DNA of 64,000 nt from an uncultured Oscillospiraceae bacterium (lineage in GTDB: Bacteria; Bacillota; Clostridia; Oscillospirales; Oscillospiraceae), in contig CAKTPV010000001.1 of NCBI GenBank assembly GCA_934591815.1, positions 1-64,000 on the forward strand, written 5' to 3'. Below, piece after piece: positions 52,538-62,127 of this stretch (its first letter is position 1; each line of letters begins with the position of its first letter). The position numbers and the translations under genes were made by a program. The notes beneath the pieces are model-generated. The model was not told where the DNA came from and did no database searches. It worked only from the letters and a program-made list of their open reading frames with translations.

Positions 52538-53515
52538 TCAAGTACAAATCAATTTAATCTTCTCAGTTACCTGCGAAGGTGTTTCACAATCGTATAGAGC
52601 ATCAATCGCACGTGTAGCCCCAACTGCCTCATTGAATAGACTTGCAAACATGATTAAGCCGTCCAGTGCTTCATGATCCGCAGGTTTAGACGATTCTAAG
52701 GAAAAAGCATAGTATTTATTCATCATGAGCTTTCCGACCTTAAGATCACTTTCTTTGCTAAATGCGGTTGCGTATAAACCTTTTGTGCTGTTTCCCTCAA
52801 CAATAAACTGATATCTGCGGTCAGAGCGTGTTGATGCTTTAATTGAGATAAAAGCAATAATTTCTTCTAACTTATGCACTTTTCCGACATATTTTGAGAA
52901 CAAGCTATCAATCTCGTTCTGTGTATCAAGTGAAATATTGCCGATTTTGGAATATGGTGACAAATTTCCAGAGTAGCTATCTCTGGGCAAACGAAGAATC
53001 ATTGCGTCAGGATTACTTGCCTCCAGCTTTGAGTTCTCACCTACAAACAAGTCAGTCTTTTTTCGTTCAATACGCTCTATATGCACTTCATCTAATATAC
53101 TTGTCCATGATTCCGAAATTCGTTCTTCATGGTTTGGTGCATCAGCGACAGTGCTATTGGGAAGCTTTATATAAATGTAAGGATCAATATCAGGATTAGC
53201 TTGATTAATTTCTGCGAGAGCATTCCATGCATAAATAGCAAATATGTATTCCAGCCAGCGTCCATTACAATTGTTGAATGAGCCAGCAGTTGGTGCGATC
53301 AATTTCTTATGTGTGCCAGGTATTTTCTTTTTAGAAAAAAAGGCTTTTGTATTTTTCTGGAGGAACTTCTTTAATTCCGGAAAGGTAATTTGATCTGAAG
53401 GCAAGCTGGTTTCATAAACACAGCCGATTACTTCCTTGCTTGGAACCATGGCTTTCCACTTTTTATCTGGTCCTTGTTTGGGCTTGATTGCATCTAAAAC
53501 GATTTTGGAATTCAT
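52538..53515 (-). CDS. type II restriction endonuclease, Cfr10I/Bse634I/NgoMIV-like
   Basis: 325 residues. NPDAMIL (Asp 170), SIKASTRSDRRYQ (Lys 226) and Glu 240 give PD-x55-K-x13-E, the permuted active site of the Cfr10I/Bse634I/NgoMIV family, in which the final Glu follows Lys by about 13 residues. STRSDRR after the Lys matches the DNA-recognition stretch of those enzymes, which read CCGG-centred sites (RCCGGY, GCCGGC). NNCNGRWLEYIFAIYAWNAL at about 81-100 is a second typical block. Target CCGG is therefore a prediction. It converges on the C5 methyltransferase. Confidence 0.75.
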   Translation of the reverse strand: MNSKIVLDAIKPKQGPDKKWKAMVPSKEVIGCVYETSLPSDQITFPELKKFLQKNTKAFFSKKKIPGTHKKLIAPTAGSFNNCNGRWLEYIFAIYAWNALAEINQANPDIDPYIYIKLPNSTVADAPNHEERISESWTSILDEVHIERIERKKTDLFVGENSKLEASNPDAMILRLPRDSYSGNLSPYSKIGNISLDTQNEIDSLFSKYVGKVHKLEEIIAFISIKASTRSDRRYQFIVEGNSTKGLYATAFSKESDLKVGKLMMNKYYAFSLESSKPADHEALDGLIMFASLFNEAVGATRAIDALYDCETPSQVTEKIKLICT

Positions 53516-53634
53516 ATACTTTTCCTCCCAAGTTTTCTATTCATTTTAACACACAGTAAGAATGACGTCAAATTAGGCGGAAAAATTATAGATTCTTGCC
53601 GCAATTCGTGATACAATATAGTTGAGGTGAGAAT

Positions 53635-54708
53635 ATGCAGAAAGTGACTGGGTACAATTTGGTGTCAGCAATCAACCAGCTGCCGAAGAACCGCGATTAT
53701 AACTATATTAATCCTAAAACTAAAGGCCTGATTCGTATTGTCCAGGTCGAACTTCCTGCAGGTCCCATTGTCATCAAACGGTGCAACCCCGATAAAGGCG
53801 AAAACTTTTCTGACGCAAAAGAGGTTTCAATCTCTACAGAAATGATTTGGCGCGTAGCAAATGCATTTTATGAGGGGCAGCCAATCAATGTTGACCGAAT
53901 TTTGGGAGCAAGCTATAACACCCGTTCTGTATTGGAAAGTCTAATTGCATATACTCCCCAATTCTCTTATTGCTACCCTGGCCGTATTGCAGATATTGCA
54001 GGTCAGACCACTATTGAAAAAGGACATAAACATCTGGTATGGCTTCCTGATGAGCCTCATAAGGCAGGAGAGTTTTCAGAACTCAAAATTGATGTGGCAA
54101 TCTCTGAGATTCCTACATCAGCTGTAGTTTATGATAGTCTCGATGTGCCGGATACATTAGATTTCCACGGGATGGATATTGAAGTTGCCCGCCGACATGT
54201 CCAAATCCAGATTGCACTTTACCTAATTGGAAAGCAGTTTGGATATGAAACATGGATTGCCCAAAATGATAAGGGAATTAAGTACCAAGGAAAAGCATTA
54301 CTTGAACACGAAGGTATTCTGAAGTCCATTTCGGAGAAACCGCTTATTGGTCCATATTCTGGCGCCTCAAATGCAGGTAGGTTTATTGATTGCATTTGGT
54401 TCGTCGGCGACTTGGATATTCCTGCTGTAATGGAGGTGGAGCACACCACGGGCGTGACAAGTGGATTGGACCGCATGAAAAATTTCCGCGACCACATACC
54501 GCCTATCGGTTCCCGTTACGTAATTGTCGCCCCCGATGAGGACCGGGATCATGTATTAGCAGAAGGCCGCAAACCCATGTTTAAAGATATGGATGTTCGC
54601 TTTTTCCCCTATTCGTCCGTTGAGGAGCTGTATATTCTGTGTCAACGGCGTCATCTTAAAGGTATTACAAAAGAATTCCTTGACTGCTACATGGAACAGG
54701 TGAATTAA
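53635..54708 (+). CDS. putative PD-(D/E)xK-like nuclease next to Vsr
   Basis: 357 residues; not recognised with certainty. The C-terminal part has RFIDCIWFVGDLDIP and AVMEVEHTTG, then RYVIVAPDEDR. Acidic residues spaced as D-x14-ExE with flanking strands resemble endonuclease cores in which Glu replaces Lys (BamHI-like). The N-terminal 200 residues are beta-rich and unassigned. It is 3 bp from the vsr gene and close to the methyltransferase/endonuclease pair, so it is probably a restriction or repair nuclease of the same locus. AGGTGAG precedes the ATG. Confidence 0.5.
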   Translation: MQKVTGYNLVSAINQLPKNRDYNYINPKTKGLIRIVQVELPAGPIVIKRCNPDKGENFSDAKEVSISTEMIWRVANAFYEGQPINVDRILGASYNTRSVLESLIAYTPQFSYCYPGRIADIAGQTTIEKGHKHLVWLPDEPHKAGEFSELKIDVAISEIPTSAVVYDSLDVPDTLDFHGMDIEVARRHVQIQIALYLIGKQFGYETWIAQNDKGIKYQGKALLEHEGILKSISEKPLIGPYSGASNAGRFIDCIWFVGDLDIPAVMEVEHTTGVTSGLDRMKNFRDHIPPIGSRYVIVAPDEDRDHVLAEGRKPMFKDMDVRFFPYSSVEELYILCQRRHLKGITKEFLDCYMEQVN

Positions 54709-54710
54709 GT

Positions 54711-55133
54711 ATGTCAGACACAGTATCACAAGAACGGCGTAGTGAAATAATGTCACATATTAAGGGCAAAAACACATCTATAGAACTACTCGTGAGAAAA
54801 CAGCTCTTTGCATTAGGTTATCGATACCGTATAAACTACACGAAGCTTCCAGGTAAACCTGACATCGTATTCACGAAAAAGAAAGTTGTTATTTTTATTC
54901 ACGGCTGTTTTTGGCACGGTCACGATATTGGATGCCGCTATTCACATGTTCCCCAATCGCGTGCAGAATATTGGAATGAAAAGATTATCCGTACCAAAAA
55001 ACGGGATGCAATCCATCTTAACGAGCTTACTGATAACGGGTGGCATGTTTTTACGGTTTGGGAATGCGAAATTCGCAAGGATTTACGAAGTGTCATTGAG
55101 CAGATTGTAGATTTTCTAAAATCCTATGAATAA
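54711..55133 (+). CDS. vsr: very short patch repair endonuclease
   Basis: 140 residues. It has the Vsr signature ERRSEIMSHIKGKNTSIE, the active-site block GKPDIVFTKKKVVIFIHGCF with Asp and the WHGHD His/Asp cluster. It nicks T:G mismatches made by deamination of 5-methylcytosine. That fits the C5 methyltransferase nearby. It follows the nuclease-like gene by 2 bp. Confidence 0.93.
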   Translation: MSDTVSQERRSEIMSHIKGKNTSIELLVRKQLFALGYRYRINYTKLPGKPDIVFTKKKVVIFIHGCFWHGHDIGCRYSHVPQSRAEYWNEKIIRTKKRDAIHLNELTDNGWHVFTVWECEIRKDLRSVIEQIVDFLKSYE

Positions 55134-55259
55134 AGGTATCAGTTCTAATAAGGAGTATAGTTATTGACCTGTCTATAGTACTGCCATTATTAATTCCATA
55201 TCTCTATAGAAAGTGTCTGTATATGCTCATTGAATAATTATCCTAACACAGTTCAAGGA

Positions 55260-55300
55260 GTAGGCGCCACCTCAAGAATAGAGGTGGCGCCTACTTTGTA
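55260..55300. terminator. bidirectional terminator between vsr and the PIWI gene
   Basis: A perfect 14-bp stem GTAGGCGCCACCTC/GAGGTGGCGCCTAC between convergent units. Confidence 0.8.
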
Positions 55301-55308
55301 CTATCTAT

Positions 55309-57783
55309 TTATACTTTGAAAAGGTACTCTTCAAGACCTTTTGCCAGATGGAGCGGTAAAGGCAAAACCGTCGACTGATTGTACTGAATCGGAAGAGCTC
55401 TCAATGCATTGGTATAGAAGATCCAGCCTGCTGCATCATCCCCCGGTTGAAGCTGCAATGGGTACAATTCAATCATGTCCTTTTCGGCAAATGGATGCCC
55501 AGGGCAATTGATCTTAGATTCTCTAAAACTCCGTGTGTAACGATCATCATTTGGTCTCAAATGGATTCCCCAATACACATCTTCATATTTAAAAATACCC
55601 GATGCAGAAGAACGCTGCAAATTTTCGTCAGTAGCTTTTGCGCTCAACTCCGTGAAATAATCCGGAACTTCTTGATTACTTCTGATTCGGACGATCCGCA
55701 CGCCTGAATCTGCTAATGAGAGTAAATATGGACTTTGTGGTGTTCCGACATTGATCTGGGATGGGCAATACTTATCTACCATGGCATATCCACCAATCTC
55801 CTTGTCGGAGATACCGCCCCATACCGCTCGTGTATTTCCATCGGATTGAACCAAAACCAACACGCCGTTTTCCGGCGTATTGTACCGGTTTTTCAGCTCT
55901 ATGAGTTTTTTCTTCGCAGGGGTGCGGCTTGCAGCAACACAGCGCTGTTCCAAATCGCTTTTCCAGAAAAGCTGCGCCATCTCGAGACACGCTTCCCGAT
56001 AAGAGACCGTCCGCTTTGAGAATGCGTCACAATGTATTTGCACCCTTCCCTCCATCAAATCAACCGTAATGTAAAGCGGAAGAAAACGCGCTTTATTGGA
56101 AATTCCCTGAACTTGCGTACACAAATGCATCCCCACACAAGGCGTATGCGCCAAATCGGGCTGGTCTCGTTCAGGATCCAGCAGGGTTACAACACCTAAC
56201 TGTCGATAGAGATCGTACACAGCATTTTCAATTTTGTTCTGGCTGGCATCCTCCTCAGGAGTAACAAACTGTACAACTCGTCCCGTTTTGGCAAACGCAT
56301 TGCGAAGGACAGATTTCGGATCGCCGACAACATAGTTCTCTTGCCCGGGCAAAACGAAAATACAAGCCGTCACCCCATCGGTATCGCCTAATAGCCCGGC
56401 GATTTCGCCGCATCGTGTAATCTGCGTTTGCAGCTTATCGTCCGGCATGCTATCTGCAAGATCGCCGACTTCTTTACACACATACTGCACTTTCAAACCG
56501 GATATATCCTTTTCATCGCCAAAATCCTGTTTAATTTTGGTCTCAATCTGTTTCAGCAGTCTTTGCTGTGAAGCATCCTTCCACAGGCCATACAGCTCGA
56601 ATGTGATTTGGTCTGTCTCCGTGCATCGGCTGACCCAGTTCCGGAAATCTTCAGAATCCTCATATTCCTGCGGAGAGTTATATTTTTTGAGTTTCTGTCC
56701 TCGCAGCATGACCCGTTCCGCTTCGGGCTGCTCACAAATCATATCACCGAGCAGAGCAGACACTGACTGGTACAGTGACGCCTTGTCAACAACGGACACA
56801 CCAACTCCAATTTTGGAAGCTACAAAACCGGCCATGCCGTTTTTGTAGGGAAGGAGGATTTTTTTCGTGTATGCCGCGGGATTTTTTACAACAGCTTCCG
56901 CCGACGGTAATTGTGCATATCCCCAAATATTGTAGCACTCCTTGTCCTGTTCTTTCCATACGGGCTGTTTGGCCGTGTAACCATAGACAATGGGCACTTG
57001 ACAATACTTATCCTCTGAAATCTTAATATGAGCATTGACCGCATTCGTTAAAAACGGGGGCCGCTCTTTATTGCGGTTATCGGGGATCCAGCGGCGAATG
57101 CTCATCTGGCACAGCAGCAGCGCTTTTCTCCCCGGAGGAGTTGTCTGTACAGATAGATCAAATACAAAAGAGTATTGATGATGACTTTTCATATCCGTGA
57201 TCGGATCGCTGACCAGCTGATTCTTGGCGGCATAGCACAGGTGCAGCGTTTGCCCGCTCAGGGTAATCTCTTTTCCCAACAAACGGTTGATCGCCAGAAG
57301 CGGAATCGCCTGATAAGCGGCTTCGCAAACCGTTCCGTTCTCAAGCGTAAGACAGACTTCGCCCGTGGAGCGAACCGCCGCAAGTTCTTCCCAATTCATC
57401 GTATCGCAAAATTCTTTTGCGAGTTTTTTTGCTATGGGGTTTACTCTTGAAGACGTGACATATGTGGCTTTTACCCAGGTCATAATAATGCCGCACAATG
57501 CCCGCAAATTCTCCTCGGAGTATTCATAGCAGGACGTAAGCCAACGCTCATCATGGCTGTCCTTTTTTAGCGGAGCTAAAGCGATGATACCTTCCATCCA
57601 ACTGTCGACCAGCTTCTTCAGCGCATTCGTTGGAAGTCCATACTCATCCTTAAACTTCGGGTTCGTCTTCCGTGCAATGTTTAGCAGGGCCGCTTTCCAG
57701 AATGCGGGAAACCCCAAATAATACAGGGTGCAGGTTTGTTTGGGAGACAGTTTATATGCCAGCGGATAGATTTTATGATTCAT
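55309..57783 (-). CDS. pPIWI-RE family PIWI (RNase H-fold) protein
   Basis: 824 residues from ATG 57783; an upstream in-frame extension lacks a ribosome site. The C-terminal PIWI-like RNase H domain has PLYITVD (Asp about 575), VQSDGNTR (Asp about 648) and the family-defining Arg...Glu block RIVRIRSNQEVPDYF (Arg 699/701, Glu 705). A MID-like region precedes it, and the N-terminal half is helical and beta mixed without motifs. These features match the pPIWI-RE family (Burroughs et al. 2013), prokaryotic Argonaute relatives predicted to bind guide or R-loop nucleic acid. It overlaps the helicase by 11 bp. Confidence 0.85.
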   Translation of the reverse strand: MNHKIYPLAYKLSPKQTCTLYYLGFPAFWKAALLNIARKTNPKFKDEYGLPTNALKKLVDSWMEGIIALAPLKKDSHDERWLTSCYEYSEENLRALCGIIMTWVKATYVTSSRVNPIAKKLAKEFCDTMNWEELAAVRSTGEVCLTLENGTVCEAAYQAIPLLAINRLLGKEITLSGQTLHLCYAAKNQLVSDPITDMKSHHQYSFVFDLSVQTTPPGRKALLLCQMSIRRWIPDNRNKERPPFLTNAVNAHIKISEDKYCQVPIVYGYTAKQPVWKEQDKECYNIWGYAQLPSAEAVVKNPAAYTKKILLPYKNGMAGFVASKIGVGVSVVDKASLYQSVSALLGDMICEQPEAERVMLRGQKLKKYNSPQEYEDSEDFRNWVSRCTETDQITFELYGLWKDASQQRLLKQIETKIKQDFGDEKDISGLKVQYVCKEVGDLADSMPDDKLQTQITRCGEIAGLLGDTDGVTACIFVLPGQENYVVGDPKSVLRNAFAKTGRVVQFVTPEEDASQNKIENAVYDLYRQLGVVTLLDPERDQPDLAHTPCVGMHLCTQVQGISNKARFLPLYITVDLMEGRVQIHCDAFSKRTVSYREACLEMAQLFWKSDLEQRCVAASRTPAKKKLIELKNRYNTPENGVLVLVQSDGNTRAVWGGISDKEIGGYAMVDKYCPSQINVGTPQSPYLLSLADSGVRIVRIRSNQEVPDYFTELSAKATDENLQRSSASGIFKYEDVYWGIHLRPNDDRYTRSFRESKINCPGHPFAEKDMIELYPLQLQPGDDAAGWIFYTNALRALPIQYNQSTVLPLPLHLAKGLEEYLFKV

Positions 57784-60700
57784 ACGGAATGTCCTTTCGA
57801 TAAGCTTTATAAAATGGAGCATACAGCGTTTCGGCAATTTCCGCACTGTCTTTGCAGGTCATCAATGCATCTAAGTACCTGCCCAACTCGGAGAGACAGT
57901 CAAAGTCACCTTGCTTTTCTTCGCGGCCGCGAAATGCTCCGTCAATAAAATAAACATGCGGTTCCGGCTTTGTCACATCCGTTACACGCGCCAACCGGCC
58001 AAAAATCTGAAGGATCAAAACAAACAGTGTTGCAACCACATCTTTCCGCTCTTCGGCATCCAGCTCAGCCAAACCAAACGATTTGCTTTTGCTCATCTTG
58101 GCCCACTGCTGTGCCGCAAATTGCCGGATGCGCACATTGTATGCGAACAGAGATTCCTGTGGCCCTCGATGACAGTGGGATTCCACAAATCCATTGAGCT
58201 TGCTGCCCTTCTGCTGGATATCGTCAGGAACAGCCATCGGCCGCACCATGAAAAACACCGCGCAAAGGGCAGAGTGGCCGTACTCATCGACAATGTTGTG
58301 TCCGCGTTCGATCGCCATAGCGGGCGCAATCAGGATCTCCTCTTTCATCCCGGCAAACCGGCTGACCTCCCCCCGGCGCACCGTTCCCTGAACATTCTCG
58401 CTGCTGACGGCATCAGAGATCATCCGGCAAACCTGTGCAGGGCAATTGACCTTCCGCAGGGCCGTTTCCAGTGTTCGCTGTACTTTCTGTGCCTGAACAT
58501 AGCTGTTGACGACCAACAGGATCTTCCCGGTTTTTCTTTCATATTCTCTGACGATCAGATCGACTGTCTTTTCGGTTGCAGACCGCAGCTGCAGCATGCG
58601 TTGATCATCTGACGCGCCGGAAATACGCTCCGGAAACCCGGATTCAAAGAAACGCGTTTTTTCTAAAAATGCGCGTTTCTCACCATCCGCCTCCAAGATA
58701 TAGTTCACCGGCCGATTTACGTGGTACTCATATGAACCCTCCGCCCAGCTGGAACCGGACAGCATAATCACATGGGGGCCCGCAGGATTGCCCTGTGCGT
58801 CAGTGCGCAAATACGGAAGATCCTTCATCAAACTTCGTCCGAATGCAAACTGACGGAACAGAATAATATCCTCGTCATCTGTCTTTTTCAGGCCAAACAG
58901 GTTGCCGCACAGCGCGGAGGGCAGGAAATACTGCTGCTGCCGAAAACGGGTTTGCAGGAATCCAAACAGTTCATTTTGTCCGTAAGAGGTTTCGTGGCTG
59001 GCCTCATACGCATCGCTGAGGTCTCGGATAAAGTGATCAAAATAAATGAGCCGCAAAATAAGCTTGATGCGGGCATCTTGGATTTGTTTCACTTTATCCT
59101 TCTCAGGCCGCGGAAAATCATCGCCCAGCTCATTCAGCCAAGCGCGGTACATTTGGTGAAAGAACGTCTCGTCGGTACTCTTACAGGAGCTCTCAAGGAC
59201 GGCCCATAGCGTACTCTGGCGAATGTCATCGTCATCCTGCATATCGATCAAGTCATAGATGGCTTGATAGACGGCATACGGAATTCTATATTCCGACTCA
59301 TCCCGGTACATATCCTCTAAGAGGGTAAGGGCTGAAAAAGGATCTCCATGCGCAATTCTCTTCCATGTACCCAATTCATGGTGCAGAGATTTTACGAGAC
59401 AGCTCAGGACTGTCACGCTCTGGCGCTGCATTTCATCGTATCTCTGCTCGGCCAGATTCTCCTCTCTGCGTTTGCTGCTCAGCCGCATATAGGCGCTGCA
59501 ATCTTCGGCACATTCGCGGATATAGCTATTAAAGCTCGTTTCCGGCATAAAAAAGTGATCAAGCGTTTTTTGAACCCTGTCGCTTTCATCAAAGACGACC
59601 ACATCAAAGCCGCGCATTACCAACTCCAGAAAGGTTTCCCGCTGCGCTCCTACCCGAGATGCCGCAAAGCCCGCAACTGTTGTGATAACAACGGAAGCGG
59701 TATAGCATTCACGGAGCATTCTGGTGCCCATGCACTGATGAAAATACGGACACAGGTAATTCTTGTTCCCTTTTTTCAGGGCGTAGCACGGCTCTTTGCC
59801 GAAAGCGACCGCTTCGCTGTGCTGCGCATCCATTCCATCAACCAAACATAACGGCGTTAAGTATTGGGAAAATCCTGCCGGCAAGCAAGTCTCACAGGGC
59901 TGCGCGATCTGATTGATATATTTCAGCCTTTCACCGCGGCCAATCAACGGGCTTGCTGCAACCCCAAAGGCCGATAAATATTTCTGCAGGTTCATGACTT
60001 CGGCTACCGTGTCAACAACGATCGTCATTCGGTACCCATTTTTATGACACCAAAATGCCAACACCTTGATCAGTGTGGATTTGCCCGCGCCAACCATGCC
60101 AATGATATTGATGACCTCAAGGATCGTGAGCTCCGTACATGTACTGACGGAAGCTCCTTTGACCTGCTTGAGAACATTGGTCGATAAAATCGCATAGCAC
60201 GGGTCACCGGGATACATCCCGGCCATTTCCTTTGCGGTGCTCAGCAGTTCATCCAGAGTGACGGAAATTGGTTCTCTGCGTCCCTTTTCAGGAATTCCCG
60301 GCGGAACGGGTGCGGTACAGTCATTGTCAAATCTGACCGAAACAGTTTCGGTTTCCCCGGTTTCCAGATTCAGATACGGATAGCGATATGTTCCGGCTCC
60401 GGCATAAGAAGGCGGCTTGGCTTCTTCAAGCTCTTCCGGCCAAAACCGCTCCCACTCCCTTTGGCGCCGCTCATACGGATAGGGATATTCCCCCTCCGAT
60501 TTGGAAAACGAACGACTTTCCCCCGATTTCTCAAACGAAAAAGCGCGAACCGCATCATATTTCGGAGCCTGATATGCCTGCAAATCATCCTGCCAGTATT
60601 TTTGAGAACGATAGTACCCCAATGTGTGCCGGGCCTGCTGCAAGGTGTGTTCCATAGCCGTACACGCCGTTGTGCCAATAAGCTGATATTGGGTAAATAA

Positions 60701-60856
60701 CAGATAGGCCTTTGCCGGATCGGCGGCCGGTGCATTCAGGGCAAGCAAATGCAGAACCGCTTCGATCGCCGCAAATCTGGCAAGCGGCATGGGTTCGTCT
60801 ATGCCTTGAAATTGTGCCGCAAGCGGAGTGTACCAGCCGTCTTTGGTCTTATTCAT
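57773..60856 (-). CDS. pPIWI-RE system DinG/XPD-like helicase
   Basis: 1027 residues from ATG 60856 (GGAGGCGG upstream). Walker A is GMVGAGKST (253-261), Walker B VVVFDESD (419-426), and motif VI-like FGRLARV lies at about 951-957. Between A and B are six Cys (321, 324, 337, 357, 369, 375), a probable XPD/DinG-type iron-sulfur cluster. An about 230-residue N-terminal region matches the pPIWI_RE_Z-type module by position only. It would unwind DNA or R-loops for the PIWI and REase partners. It overlaps both neighbours, 8 bp upstream and 11 bp downstream. Confidence 0.83.
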   Translation of the reverse strand: MNKTKDGWYTPLAAQFQGIDEPMPLARFAAIEAVLHLLALNAPAADPAKAYLLFTQYQLIGTTACTAMEHTLQQARHTLGYYRSQKYWQDDLQAYQAPKYDAVRAFSFEKSGESRSFSKSEGEYPYPYERRQREWERFWPEELEEAKPPSYAGAGTYRYPYLNLETGETETVSVRFDNDCTAPVPPGIPEKGRREPISVTLDELLSTAKEMAGMYPGDPCYAILSTNVLKQVKGASVSTCTELTILEVINIIGMVGAGKSTLIKVLAFWCHKNGYRMTIVVDTVAEVMNLQKYLSAFGVAASPLIGRGERLKYINQIAQPCETCLPAGFSQYLTPLCLVDGMDAQHSEAVAFGKEPCYALKKGNKNYLCPYFHQCMGTRMLRECYTASVVITTVAGFAASRVGAQRETFLELVMRGFDVVVFDESDRVQKTLDHFFMPETSFNSYIRECAEDCSAYMRLSSKRREENLAEQRYDEMQRQSVTVLSCLVKSLHHELGTWKRIAHGDPFSALTLLEDMYRDESEYRIPYAVYQAIYDLIDMQDDDDIRQSTLWAVLESSCKSTDETFFHQMYRAWLNELGDDFPRPEKDKVKQIQDARIKLILRLIYFDHFIRDLSDAYEASHETSYGQNELFGFLQTRFRQQQYFLPSALCGNLFGLKKTDDEDIILFRQFAFGRSLMKDLPYLRTDAQGNPAGPHVIMLSGSSWAEGSYEYHVNRPVNYILEADGEKRAFLEKTRFFESGFPERISGASDDQRMLQLRSATEKTVDLIVREYERKTGKILLVVNSYVQAQKVQRTLETALRKVNCPAQVCRMISDAVSSENVQGTVRRGEVSRFAGMKEEILIAPAMAIERGHNIVDEYGHSALCAVFFMVRPMAVPDDIQQKGSKLNGFVESHCHRGPQESLFAYNVRIRQFAAQQWAKMSKSKSFGLAELDAEERKDVVATLFVLILQIFGRLARVTDVTKPEPHVYFIDGAFRGREEKQGDFDCLSELGRYLDALMTCKDSAEIAETLYAPFYKAYRKDIPYES

Positions 60857-61973
60857 CGTTGCATGCCGCCTCCTTCTTCGCAATTGCGGTTTTCAGCGTC
60901 TTCAGAGTCACACACTCTACATTTTTTTGATCCTTCAGTACGCGGTTGATGATCGCGGTATAGTTTCGCTGATTGACTGTGTATTCGCTGGGGATCACAA
61001 AATAGCCGCGCGCATAGTCCCCGGAAGGGAACCCACCGTCATTCTGAATCTTCGTGCGGAGCGCGATGGGATTTCGATATGCCTTTGCGTCAATTTCCCA
61101 AACATCCCCGTCCGGGAACCGGATCTCCACATCATAGCGGTCCATCTGCGGCCACAATGCCCAGCGAAGCTTCTTTTTCTCACAAAACGCCGCAATTTCA
61201 AGTTCAAGCTTTCCCGGCGCAGCAAAATACCGCATAACGCCTTTCTTTAACCGATAGAGATCGCCGGCCGAACTATCCAGCTTCATCTCATCTGTGAGTT
61301 CGGGGAGGGTATCTGTGCAATGCGTCGAATGACAGCTGTATCCGTATTTTCCTTGCATCATCGTCCATCCGCACCGAGGACAGTGGTAGCATTCCTCCGT
61401 AATTTCCTCGTAGGCAAACTGGAAGGCGTCTCTGGCCATCGGATCATCGGCCAGCTCAAGAGACATAGCGCGCCTGTCCTCAAGCGTGATAATCGGATGC
61501 TCGATGATATATCTTCTGACCCTGCAGTAATCTTCTTGACTTAACGTAATTATTTTTTCATAGAGAATACGCTCGTCTGTTCCGTTCATGATGTCACTGT
61601 CCTGCGTTTCCAGGAACTCATAGCAATCCGAGCTGGGAACATATACGTTACCGGCTTTTTGATACGCAAAGGCGTCATAGGCATAAAAAGGCTCTTCCTG
61701 AAGATGCAATTGCTCGACAGCTCCCGATTCCCATGTATCGAACCATTCCTCAACAGGTCTGGTGATAAAATGTGCAAGGAAAGAGACCTCGTCGGGATAC
61801 TCGACAGCGGCTTGGCTCCCCGCCCATTGACTTGCGGCTAAAAACATATTGATTCCATGCTGCATAGCTTTGCTGTAGGGATACCTTGTCGGTTCCGTCT
61901 GCAGAAGCTGTTCTTTCTCAATCAATCCTTTTGCGATCAGCGCAAATGTTTTTCGCATAAATGCCGTATCCAC
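60849..61973 (-). CDS. pPIWI-RE system REase-fold nuclease with zinc ribbon
   Basis: 374 residues starting at GTG 61973 (AGGAGGG 6 bp upstream; a later ATG lacks a site). A zinc ribbon (CPRCGW, Cys 198/201, and CHSTHC, Cys 214/219) is followed by the restriction-fold core LELEIAAFCEKKKL, RYDVEIRF (Asp 281) and VWEIDAKAY (Asp 295, Lys 297). This matches the REase partner of pPIWI-RE modules. It is the first gene of the operon after a consensus promoter and a hairpin leader. All three pPIWI-RE genes look intact. Confidence 0.83.
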   Translation of the reverse strand: MDTAFMRKTFALIAKGLIEKEQLLQTEPTRYPYSKAMQHGINMFLAASQWAGSQAAVEYPDEVSFLAHFITRPVEEWFDTWESGAVEQLHLQEEPFYAYDAFAYQKAGNVYVPSSDCYEFLETQDSDIMNGTDERILYEKIITLSQEDYCRVRRYIIEHPIITLEDRRAMSLELADDPMARDAFQFAYEEITEECYHCPRCGWTMMQGKYGYSCHSTHCTDTLPELTDEMKLDSSAGDLYRLKKGVMRYFAAPGKLELEIAAFCEKKKLRWALWPQMDRYDVEIRFPDGDVWEIDAKAYRNPIALRTKIQNDGGFPSGDYARGYFVIPSEYTVNQRNYTAIINRVLKDQKNVECVTLKTLKTAIAKKEAACNDE

Positions 61974-62003
61974 GGAAATCCCTCCTGTCTTGAAGCAAAA
62001 TAA

Positions 62004-62036
62004 AACGGCTCTCTTGATATGTACAAGAGAACCGTT
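62004..62036 (-). promoter_or_regulatory. leader hairpin/operator of the pPIWI-RE operon
   Basis: AACGG and TCTCTTG pair with CAAGAGA and CCGTT, interrupted by one mismatch, around loop ATATGTA. It lies 31-63 nt before the GTG start, downstream of the promoter. It may be an operator dyad or an RNA hairpin. Confidence 0.6.
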
Positions 62037-62127
62037 GAAAATACAATATGACCGGAATATATAAATCGTGAAACAAAATCTATATACCGAATCGATGCGC
62101 TTTTAACTTTTCTCGTGTACAAATACA

